Shown here piece after piece: positions 22,746 to 30,349 of a stretch of 64,000 nt of DNA. Position 1 is the first letter of the stretch; each line of letters opens with the position of its first letter. The translations under genes and the position numbers were made by a program. Below the pieces are notes generated by a model. The model ran no database searches. It saw only the letters and a list, made by a program, of their open reading frames with translations, and had not been told where the DNA came from. The stretch lies in NCBI GenBank assembly GCA_008363385.1, contig RHKY01000041.1:1-64000 (forward strand), in the 5' to 3' direction. This stretch comes from Acidobacteriota bacterium. GTDB lineage: Bacteria; Acidobacteriota; Thermoanaerobaculia; UBA5066.

Positions 22746-22833
22746 CCGCGGCGAGGCAGTAGACTTTCCTCGCCGCCGTCCGGCGAGCCGTCGCGCCCGT
22801 CGTCGCCCGCCGCGAGGTGGCAGAGGAGGGACC

Positions 22834-23889
22834 ATGAGACGGCTCGTCGCGTTGGTCGCCCTGGCGCTGGTCTCCTCGGTCGGAGCCGCGGAGGAGAAGG
22901 ACGATCTCCTGGCGAAGGGCCGCCAGCTCTTCAAGCCGATCCCGGCGCAGGCGCCCGCGGCGAAGGGGAACCCGGCGAGCCCGGCGAAGGTCGAGCTGGG
23001 GCGGATGCTCTACTTCGACCCGCGCCTCTCCTCGTCTCAGCTGATCAGCTGCAACACCTGTCACAACGTGAGCCTCGCCGGGGCCGACCTCCAGGAGACC
23101 TCCACGGGGCACGGCTGGCAGAAGGGCCCGCGCAACGCGCCGACCGTCCTGAACGCGGTCTTCAACGTCGCGCAGTTCTGGGACGGCCGGGCGGAGGACT
23201 TGAAGGCCCAGGCCAAGGGCCCCGTCCAGGCCTCCGTCGAGATGAACAACGACCCGGCGCGGGTCGTGGCGACGCTGAAGAGCCTCCCCGGCTACGTGGC
23301 CGCGTTCGGCGAGGCGTTCCCCGGCGAGGCGGACCCGGTCACGTTCGACAACGTCGCCAAGGCCATCGAGGTCTTCGAGGCGACGCTCCTGACGCCCGAC
23401 GCGCCGTTCGACCTCTGGCTGAAGGGCGACGGCAAGGCGCTGGCGCCGGCGGAGAAGGCGGGGCTGGCTCTCTTCGTCGACAAGGGCTGCGCCCGGTGCC
23501 ACGCCGGGGTGAACGTGGGGGGCGAGGACTACGACCCGTTCGGCGTCGTCGAGGCCCCTCCCGAGGAGGTGCGGCCGGCCGGCGACGTCGGCCGCTTCAA
23601 GGTGACGAACACCTCGGCCGACCGGTACGTCTTCCGCGCCGCCCCGCTCCGCAACGTCGCCGTCACGCAGCCCTACTTCCACTCGGGGAAGGTCTGGAAG
23701 CTCGCCGACGCGGTGAAGATCATGGGGTCCGCCCAGCTCGGGGAGCCGCTCGGGGACGCCGACGTCGCCGGCATCACCGAGTTCCTCCGGACGCTGACGG
23801 GGCGGCAGCCGAAGGTCGAGAACCCGGTCCTCCCCCCGAGCACCGACGCGACGCCGAGGCCCGAGCTCCGGGTGAAGCCGCCGGCCTGA
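22834..23889 (+). CDS. Dihaem cytochrome c peroxidase
   Basis: 351 residues with a signal peptide (about 1-19). Two c-type haem sites are visible, CNTCH (73-77) and CARCH (219-223), the spacing of bacterial dihaem peroxidases (CcpA/MauG superfamily). KVELGRMLYFDPRLS and the distal PYFHSGKVWKLADAV are family hallmarks. It would reduce periplasmic H2O2 with electrons from a cytochrome c or cupredoxin. AGAGGAGGGAC precedes the ATG. TAGACT at 22760 could be its -10. Confidence 0.92.
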   Translation: MRRLVALVALALVSSVGAAEEKDDLLAKGRQLFKPIPAQAPAAKGNPASPAKVELGRMLYFDPRLSSSQLISCNTCHNVSLAGADLQETSTGHGWQKGPRNAPTVLNAVFNVAQFWDGRAEDLKAQAKGPVQASVEMNNDPARVVATLKSLPGYVAAFGEAFPGEADPVTFDNVAKAIEVFEATLLTPDAPFDLWLKGDGKALAPAEKAGLALFVDKGCARCHAGVNVGGEDYDPFGVVEAPPEEVRPAGDVGRFKVTNTSADRYVFRAAPLRNVAVTQPYFHSGKVWKLADAVKIMGSAQLGEPLGDADVAGITEFLRTLTGRQPKVENPVLPPSTDATPRPELRVKPPA

Positions 23890-23900
23890 ACCGGGCCCGG

Positions 23901-24772
23901 CTACAGGAGCGGCTCGATCGGCAGGAGCGAGAGGACCGCGACCCCGGCCCGGCGCCAGAAGCCCGCCCCCGGCTCGTGGTCGTGCCGGACGGTCTCGGCG
24001 CCCCGGCGCTCGATCCAGACGAGGTCCCCCGTCTCCGACAGCCGGACCTCGTAGGCCGTCCGCGGGACCGCTCCCTCGAAGAGCGCGGCGAGCTTCGTCG
24101 CCAGCGCCGGGCTCTCGAGGACGAAGCCCATCTCGGTGTTCAGCGACGCCGAGCGCGGGTCGAGGTTCATCGAGCCGACGAAAAGGCGCTCGCCGTCCCG
24201 ACGTTGCGCCCGCCGACGACCGTGGCCTGGCTGTCGGCGGTGAACGACTTGTTGTGCATCCGCCGGTCGAGGCGGGAGAAGTCCGTCAGGTAGCCGACCG
24301 TGCGCGAGCGGCGGGTCACGAACGGGTTGAAGAGCCGCACCTCGACGTTCGGGTGGGAGTCGATCGCCGAGAGCGTCGGGTCGAGGCCGGACGTGTTGGC
24401 GTCGTCCAGGAGGAGCCGGACGCGGACGCCGCGGCCGGCCGCCTCGCGGAGGGCCTCGAGCATCAGCGTCCCGGAGAGGTCCTTGTGCCAGATGTAGTAC
24501 TGCGCGTCGAGCGTCCGCTCGGCCGCGCGCGCCAGGAGGACCCGGGCGGCGAAGGCCTCCCGCGAGTCGAAGAGGGGCTGGATTCCCGACTTCCCCGGGT
24601 GGGCGGCGACGCGCGCGCCGACCCGGCGCCCGAGCGCGGTATCGGCGGTGTAGAGGAGGGCCGTCGAGGGGACGCGCCCGGCGAGCGACGGGAGCCGCCG
24701 ACAGCTCCACAGGAGGAGCGCCCCCGAGGCGAGCGCGACAGCCCCGACACGGAGCGCGCCCCCGCGCGTCAT
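23901..24772 (-). pseudogene. Phospholipase D family protein with internal deletion and frameshift
   Basis: The N-terminal part (from ATG 24772) has a membrane anchor or lipobox-like segment (LLLWSC) and the first PLD block, LDAQYYIWHKD and LLLDDANTSG, then the complete first HKD motif HNKSFTAD and GGRN. At about 24195-24205 the sequence jumps to the second half in another frame: GERLFVGSMNLDPRS, then LNTEMG and the C-terminal strand. The ~150-200 residues between, including the His and Lys of the second HKD motif, are missing. Relatives (ClsC/YmdC-like, about 500 residues) need both motifs. The gene as written cannot be active. Confidence 0.8.
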
Positions 24773-24973
24773 CGCGCCCGCCCCGGACGGGAGGTCGTCG
24801 TCGCCGGCAAGCGAGCCCCCGCTCGGAGTCAGTCTACGCCGGGGCCGCCGGGCGTTCACCGGGCGCCACGGGCCGCCCCCCGGACCCCGCGCCCGTGGCC
24901 CTCCGGCAGGGCCAGGGGGCGGCCCGTTTGCCAGCGGGTGCCGGGGACTCTATCCTCGCGCCCCGGCCCGCCG

Positions 24974-26089
24974 ATGACCCTGTCCCGATCGAGCATCCTG
25001 CCCAGCGCCCTCCTCGCCCTGGCCCTCCTCCTCCCGTCCGGCCCCGTCTCGGGGGCCGGGGCGGGCTTTCACCTCCCTCCGGACCTGCTGGCGCCGCGGG
25101 AGCCCGGCTCCGCCTCGTTCCGGCTCGGTGAGCAGGACCTCGGGTCCCCGGCCGTGGACGGTGCCGCGGACGCTTTCGAGGCCGGCGTGGACGCGGCGAG
25201 CCCGCGCCTCGGCTCCTCCGGCTCGGCGGAGACGTCCGGCGAGGGGGGCGCTCCGACCGTCGCCCCGAAGAAGGACAGGCGCTGGCTCGTCATGGGCGGC
25301 TTCGGCGTCGCGTTCCTGGGCCTGGAGTACGCGGCCTTCTGGTCGTCGGCCAACGTGAACGAGGAGTTCCAGTTCCGCGAGGAGGGCTGGTTCGGGCGGT
25401 ACACCTACGCCGGGGGGGCCGACAAGGCCTCCCACATCGTGGGCGGCTACATCACGGGGCGGATCGTGGACGCGGCGCTCCAGCGCACCGGCACTCCGGC
25501 CCGGGACGCCCGGATCCTCTCGGCGGCGTTCGTCACCGTCATCGGGACGCTCGTCGAGGTGGGCGACGCCTACCACGGTTACGGGTTCTCCTGGGAGGAC
25601 GCGGTGGTCACCGCGGGGGGCGGGATCGTGGGGTCGGTGATCTCCGGCCTCGGCTGGGACGACACGGTCACGATGCGGTTCGGGATGGTGGGAAAGGACC
25701 TCCCCGACGACCCCTCGGTGATCCTCGCGGACCCGAACCACTACTCGGGCGAGGTCTACACGCTCGACCTGAGGTTCGCCGGGCTCTTCCCGCGCCTGAA
25801 GGCCGACCCGAAGCTGGCGCGCTTCCTCCTGTTCTCGGTCACGTACGGCTCCAAGGGCTACCAGTGGGTCGAGGAGTCGGCCCGCCAGCGCCTCCTGGGG
25901 TTCGAGCTGGGGCTCGACTTCCACCAGGTCGCCCTCGCCCTGGGCGTCCCGCCCGACAAGTGGTGGGGGGCCATCGTCCTCGGCTTCTTCAAGTACTTCC
26001 GCCTCCCCTTCACCGGGATCGGATTCCAGTACGAGCTCAACTCGAACCGGTGGAAGGGGCCGAATTCCTTCTACCGGTTCGACTTCTGA
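24974..26089 (+). CDS. DUF2279 (YfiM-like) exported protein
   Basis: 371 residues. A signal peptide (about 1-28) and a variable low-complexity region are followed by hydrophobic segments. The diagnostic stretch GGADKASHIVGGYITGR (about 144-160) and a later EVGDAYHGYGFSWEDA match DUF2279. Members are periplasmic or outer-membrane lipoproteins of unknown role. The C-terminal ~130 residues look like outer-membrane strands and end in FYRFDF, a terminal Phe as in barrels. ATG 24974 is preceded by TATCCT, 17 nt upstream. Confidence 0.8.
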   Translation: MTLSRSSILPSALLALALLLPSGPVSGAGAGFHLPPDLLAPREPGSASFRLGEQDLGSPAVDGAADAFEAGVDAASPRLGSSGSAETSGEGGAPTVAPKKDRRWLVMGGFGVAFLGLEYAAFWSSANVNEEFQFREEGWFGRYTYAGGADKASHIVGGYITGRIVDAALQRTGTPARDARILSAAFVTVIGTLVEVGDAYHGYGFSWEDAVVTAGGGIVGSVISGLGWDDTVTMRFGMVGKDLPDDPSVILADPNHYSGEVYTLDLRFAGLFPRLKADPKLARFLLFSVTYGSKGYQWVEESARQRLLGFELGLDFHQVALALGVPPDKWWGAIVLGFFKYFRLPFTGIGFQYELNSNRWKGPNSFYRFDF

Positions 26090-26114
26090 GGTAGCTTCGG
26101 GACGGGTTCCGCTC

Positions 26115-27776
26115 TTGACCGACAGCGCCCGCAAGGGGACCGGACTCGCGCTCCTGGCGCTCTTCGCCGTGGCGGCCATCCTGCCGGCCGCGATCGCCGC
26201 GGCCGGACGCGACTACTGGCGTCCTGACGAGCCCGACTACGCCCAGCACGCCCGCGAGATGGTGCAGCGCTCGGACTTCGTCGTCCCGTACCAGAACGGC
26301 GTCCCCTTCCCCGAGAAGCCGATCCTGACCTACTGGGCCGTCGTCGCGACGACGCCGTTCACCGGGGGCCAGGTGACGCCGTTCGGGAGCCGGGTCCCGT
26401 CGCTCGTGGGCGGGGCCCTCCTCGTCCTCGTCGCGGTCGGGGCGGCCGCGTGGCTCGGCGCGCCGCGCGAGCGGTGGCTTTCGGGCGCGGCCGTGGCCGT
26501 CGCCCCGATCACCTTCTGGCAGTCGCAGTTCCTGCAGATGGACGCGCTCTTCTCCGGGCTCCTGGCGGCGGCGCTCCTCGTCCAGCTGAAGCTCGAGAGC
26601 GACCCCGAGCCGCACCCCTGGCTGGCCTTCGGCGGGCACGTCCTCCTCGGCCTGGCGGTCCTGACGAAGGGGCCGCTGGGCCTGGCGGTCTCGGTCCTCG
26701 TGGCGGGAGCCTCGGCGCTCGCCTCGCGCTCCCTGGCGCCGGTGAAGGCGCTCTACCCGTTCCGCGCGGCCCTCGTCGTCGCGCTCGTGGCCCTCCCCTG
26801 GTACGCCCTGGCGATCCACCGCTTCGGGTGGGAGTACGCCTACGAGCTCCTGGTCCGGCACAACCTGGTGCGGTTCGCGGCGGCCTGGGACCACATCCAC
26901 CCGTTCTGGTACTACGCCGTCGAGAAGGTCTGGGTCGACTTCTTCCCGTGGACGCTCCCGGCGCTCGTCGCCGTCGCCTTCCTCTGGAGGCGCGGCGAGG
27001 TCGAGAGCAACGGACGGCTCCGCTCCCTCCTCCGCGCGCTCGCGGTGACCTTCCTCTTCTTCTCGGTCTCCCGGTCCAAGCAGGGGAAGTACCTCCTCTT
27101 CCTCTACCCGTTCCTCGCGGCGGTCCTCGCCCTCCTCGTCTCGCGCCTGAGGGAGGCCGGGGACGAGCCCGCGCGCAAGGCGCGGAGCGCGGTCCGCTGG
27201 ATCCTCGGGGTCTTCGCAGGCCTCCTCGTCGCGGCCTCGATCGCCCTCTTCCCGGTCGCCGCGCGGAAGGCGCCCTCCGACGCGGGCCTGGTCCCCTGGG
27301 TCGCGATCCCGCTCGGGCTGGGCGCCGCGGCGGCGCTCGCCCTCCTGGCGCGGCGGCGGCAGGACGTCGCCGGCCCCGCCTTCGCGCTGGTGGCCAGCCT
27401 CTGGCTGGCGGAGGCGGCCGTCGGCGCGAAGGTCCTGCCGGCGCTGGACGAGCGCAAGACGGCCCGGCCGCTCTACGAGCGGCTCCGCCCGCACGTCTCG
27501 GGCGGCGAGCCGCTGGCCTACGCCATCGAGCGGTTCCGCTGCTACCCGCTGATCGCCCTCGACCGGGGCGTCGACTGGGTCAAGACGCCCGAGGAGCTCG
27601 TCGCGTGGCTGGAGAAGAACCCGCGGGGCTGGGTCCTGACGCGGAAGACGGACAACGCCCGCTGGGTCGCGGCGCGGCCTTCCCTCCGTTCCCTGGCCGT
27701 CGTCGACGAGTACCCCGAGGGAAGCGACGCGGCGCTCGTCCTCAGGCTCCCGTCCGCCCAGGCCCCCGCGCCGTGA
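26115..27776 (+). CDS. ArnT-like GT83 glycosyltransferase
   Basis: 553 residues with about 11-12 membrane helices. The first periplasmic loop carries RPDEPDYAQHAREM (36-49); the Asp-Glu pair is the catalytic-type motif of the PMT/ArnT GT-C fold. FWQSQFLQMDALF and LTKGPLGL follow as in lipid-A aminoarabinose transferases and related enzymes. It transfers a sugar from a polyprenyl carrier to lipid or protein on the outer face of the inner membrane; donor and acceptor cannot be told from sequence. The TTG start is taken at 26115, only 25 nt after the DUF2279 gene, so an operon is likely. Confidence 0.85.
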   Translation: MTDSARKGTGLALLALFAVAAILPAAIAAAGRDYWRPDEPDYAQHAREMVQRSDFVVPYQNGVPFPEKPILTYWAVVATTPFTGGQVTPFGSRVPSLVGGALLVLVAVGAAAWLGAPRERWLSGAAVAVAPITFWQSQFLQMDALFSGLLAAALLVQLKLESDPEPHPWLAFGGHVLLGLAVLTKGPLGLAVSVLVAGASALASRSLAPVKALYPFRAALVVALVALPWYALAIHRFGWEYAYELLVRHNLVRFAAAWDHIHPFWYYAVEKVWVDFFPWTLPALVAVAFLWRRGEVESNGRLRSLLRALAVTFLFFSVSRSKQGKYLLFLYPFLAAVLALLVSRLREAGDEPARKARSAVRWILGVFAGLLVAASIALFPVAARKAPSDAGLVPWVAIPLGLGAAAALALLARRRQDVAGPAFALVASLWLAEAAVGAKVLPALDERKTARPLYERLRPHVSGGEPLAYAIERFRCYPLIALDRGVDWVKTPEELVAWLEKNPRGWVLTRKTDNARWVAARPSLRSLAVVDEYPEGSDAALVLRLPSAQAPAP

Positions 27777-27849
27777 ACCCGGACGTCATCGACGGTCAGG
27801 ACGCGGGGCGCGAGGGCTCCTGCGCCTCGGTCGGCCTCGCGGTGCCGGC

Positions 27850-28542
27850 CTAAGGCTGCGCACCCGCCGGCGGGCCGGCGGCCGCGTGCAGGGAGACGAG
27901 CCGGCCGATCAGGACGGCGGGGTACAGGACGCCGATGAGCGACTCCAGGTTCGAGAGCGCCCGGGCCGCCTGCGAGACGGCGGTGACGTCCCCGTAGCCG
28001 ACGGTCGTCAGCGTGACGAAGCTGAAGTAGAGGACGGGGGGGTACGCCCCCTCCGCGGGGTCGCCGGCCGCGCTCAGGGAGCCCGGCCGCACGACCTCGA
28101 GCCACTCGTAGGCGAACGTCCACGTCAGCCCGACGAGGAGGTAGGCCGAGACGGCGAAGACGAGGCGGTGCGCGGTCACCGGCCCCGGCGCGAAGACGCG
28201 CAGGAGGGTCACGACCGTGAAGAGGCCGACCGTAACGCAGGCGGCGCCGATCCGCCACTCGGCGAACGGGTCCCCCCCGGCGATCTGGCGGGAGACCTCC
28301 AGGGCGATCGAGAAGCCCACCGGGACGCAGGAGAGGAGCGTCAGCCAGGTGCTCCGCGAGACGACGAGGACGCCCGTGAGGAGGAGGAGGATGAAGGCCC
28401 CCGTGCTGGCCGGGGCGAGCATCGGGAACGCCTGGCGGAGGAAGGGAACGACGAACAGCGTGACCAGGAGGAAGCCCAGGAGGAGCCAGGAGCCCTCCTC
28501 CCTCCGCCAGACCCGGGACGTCCTTTCGACGAGGCGCCTCAC
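27850..28542 (-). CDS. Two-pore-helix potassium channel (Ion_trans_2)
   Basis: 230 residues with about six hydrophobic segments. The C-terminal pore has the K+ selectivity filter TVGYGD (about 176-181), preceded by YFSFVTLTT and followed by an inner helix. No cytoplasmic RCK domain is attached. It is a predicted passive K+ channel of the inner membrane. The gene converges with the glycosyltransferase gene and stands alone. Confidence 0.88.
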   Translation of the reverse strand: MRRLVERTSRVWRREEGSWLLLGFLLVTLFVVPFLRQAFPMLAPASTGAFILLLLTGVLVVSRSTWLTLLSCVPVGFSIALEVSRQIAGGDPFAEWRIGAACVTVGLFTVVTLLRVFAPGPVTAHRLVFAVSAYLLVGLTWTFAYEWLEVVRPGSLSAAGDPAEGAYPPVLYFSFVTLTTVGYGDVTAVSQAARALSNLESLIGVLYPAVLIGRLVSLHAAAGPPAGAQP

Positions 28543-28662
28543 CGTTCAGGTCCTGTCGCGGAGGCGGTCGACGGCGCGTTCCATCGGACGGCGTCGATTG
28601 TCGCACCGGAAACGCGGCGATCCGGCAGGCCCGACCGGCTTGCCGGATTCCGACGCGGCTCG

Positions 28663-28692
28663 CCGGGGCGCCGGACAGAGCCGGCGCCCCGG
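28663..28692 (-). terminator. Terminator of the tandem DJ-1 gene
   Basis: A 12-bp perfect stem (CCGGGGCGCCGG/CCGGCGCCCCGG) with a 6-nt loop lies 8 nt after the stop of the minus-strand gene. There is no U tract. Confidence 0.6.
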
Positions 28693-28700
28693 TGTCTCCC

Positions 28701-30221
28701 CTACTCGGCGAGGAGCTCGCGGGCCAGGACGAGGCCGAAGGCGCGGGAGGAGTCGTAGTCCTGCCCCGTGATGATCCTGCCGTCGACGACGACGTCGTCG
28801 GCCGAGGTCCCGGGGTCGCCGACCGAGCCCGCCGGCAGGACGACGGCCCCGTTGGCCTCGACGTGCTCGCGGGTGAGGCGCTGGAAGGGCTGCCCGTCGG
28901 GTCCCACCTCGGCGGGGGCCAGGCCCGGCCAGGTGACCACGGTGCGGCCCTGGAGCGGCGAGACCCCGTCGACGCGGGCCCAGGCCAGGACCGTCACGCC
29001 GTGGCAGAGGGCGGCGACGCGCTTGTCCCGGGCCAGGAAGAGCTCCACGAGGTCCGAGACGTCCTGGCGGACCCGGAACGCGCCGTTGTACGAAGGCTCG
29101 TCGTACGTGCCCGGGAAGGCGTACTGGTAGGAGCTCGCGCCCCAGCCGCCGACGAAGGTGACCGCGTCGTACCGGCCCGGGTCCGCCCGGAAGAGCTCGA
29201 GCGCCTCCGAGACGGAGCGGTCCGGGACCACGATCCCGTCGCCGCCGAACCCGGATCCCGCCTGCGGCGTGCTCGGAACCGCCTCGGCGGCCGCCACCTC
29301 CACCTGGATCCCGGCCGCTTCCAGGACGGCCCGGGGCTCGGCGTACTCGCGGTACCAGAAGTCGCGGTTGGCGATGACCATCAGGACGCGCCTGGGGCCT
29401 TCGACGACCGGGCCCTGCTCGCGCACCGCCGCGGCCAGGGCGCTTCCGAGCGCGGGCGCCGAGGGCCAGTCCTCGGCCGTGATGATCCGGCCGTCCACGA
29501 CGACGTCGTCGGCCGGCGTCGACGGGTCCCCGACCGATCCGGGCGGAGCCAGGAGAGCGCCGTTGGCCTCCGCGTGCCAGCGGGCCGTGGCGGAAGCGAC
29601 GAGGCGGCGGCCCTTCCAGAAACGAGGGCCCTCCTCCACCGAGGCCGCGGCCGGGCGGCCCTGGAGCGGGCTCGTTCCGTCCACGCGCGCCCAGGCCAGG
29701 ACGGAGACGCCGTGACCGACGGCGCCGACGGGCCGGCCCGCGGCCAGCCACCCCTCGACGAGCCGGTTCACGGCCGCTGCGGCCTCGGGGTCCCTTCGGT
29801 AGTCGGGTTCGAGGTAGGTCCCGTCGAAGGCCCACTGGTAGCTCGACGCCCCCCAGCCGCCGACGAAGACACCGCCCGAGAAGTCGCCGAAGGGTGCGAT
29901 CGCGAGCTCGACGTCGGGCTGGACGACCTGGGACGGGTCGCCGCCCTGCGGGACGCACGGCTCCAGCCGCGCGGCCCCGACCCGGACCGGGATCCCGGCG
30001 GCCTCCAGGGAAGAGCGGAGCGCGGAGTACTCGGGGTAGGAGAAGTCGCGGTTGGCCAGGACGAGGAGGACCGGAGCGGGCTTCGGCTCGGTCCTCCCGT
30101 CGAAGACCTTGACGTGGCCGGCGACGGTCTGCGCCAGCGCCACGGGCGGGAGCGTCAGGGAGGCCGTCGCCCCGATCAGGGCGGCGGCTCGGATCCAGCG
30201 GTTTCGCGCGAGGGGGCTCAT
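28701..30221 (-). CDS. Exported protein with two tandem DJ-1/PfpI domains
   Basis: 506 residues with a signal peptide (about 1-31). Two homologous halves follow, each with VLLVLANRDFSYPEY or its variant, VGGWGASSYQ, an H-G-V-[ST]-V-L-A-W elbow and DDVVVDGRIIT. The second half has the DJ-1 nucleophile, LCHGVTVLAW. In the first half the equivalent position is glycine, VGHGVSVLAW, so only one active site is expected. DJ-1/PfpI members include glyoxalases, deglycases and chaperones, usually cytoplasmic, so the export signal is notable. AAGGAGA precedes ATG 30221. Confidence 0.87.
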   Translation of the reverse strand: MSPLARNRWIRAAALIGATASLTLPPVALAQTVAGHVKVFDGRTEPKPAPVLLVLANRDFSYPEYSALRSSLEAAGIPVRVGAARLEPCVPQGGDPSQVVQPDVELAIAPFGDFSGGVFVGGWGASSYQWAFDGTYLEPDYRRDPEAAAAVNRLVEGWLAAGRPVGAVGHGVSVLAWARVDGTSPLQGRPAAASVEEGPRFWKGRRLVASATARWHAEANGALLAPPGSVGDPSTPADDVVVDGRIITAEDWPSAPALGSALAAAVREQGPVVEGPRRVLMVIANRDFWYREYAEPRAVLEAAGIQVEVAAAEAVPSTPQAGSGFGGDGIVVPDRSVSEALELFRADPGRYDAVTFVGGWGASSYQYAFPGTYDEPSYNGAFRVRQDVSDLVELFLARDKRVAALCHGVTVLAWARVDGVSPLQGRTVVTWPGLAPAEVGPDGQPFQRLTREHVEANGAVVLPAGSVGDPGTSADDVVVDGRIITGQDYDSSRAFGLVLARELLAE

Positions 30222-30349
30222 GTCGTCTCCTTCTGTCGATCCGGCCGGCGTCCGGGTCTCGGCGCCGCCGTCGACCAGGAGAATCGGGAACGGGGCCGCC
30301 AGGCCGACAAGGTGTGCCGGCCGTCACCGGATCCGGGGGGGAGGGAGGG

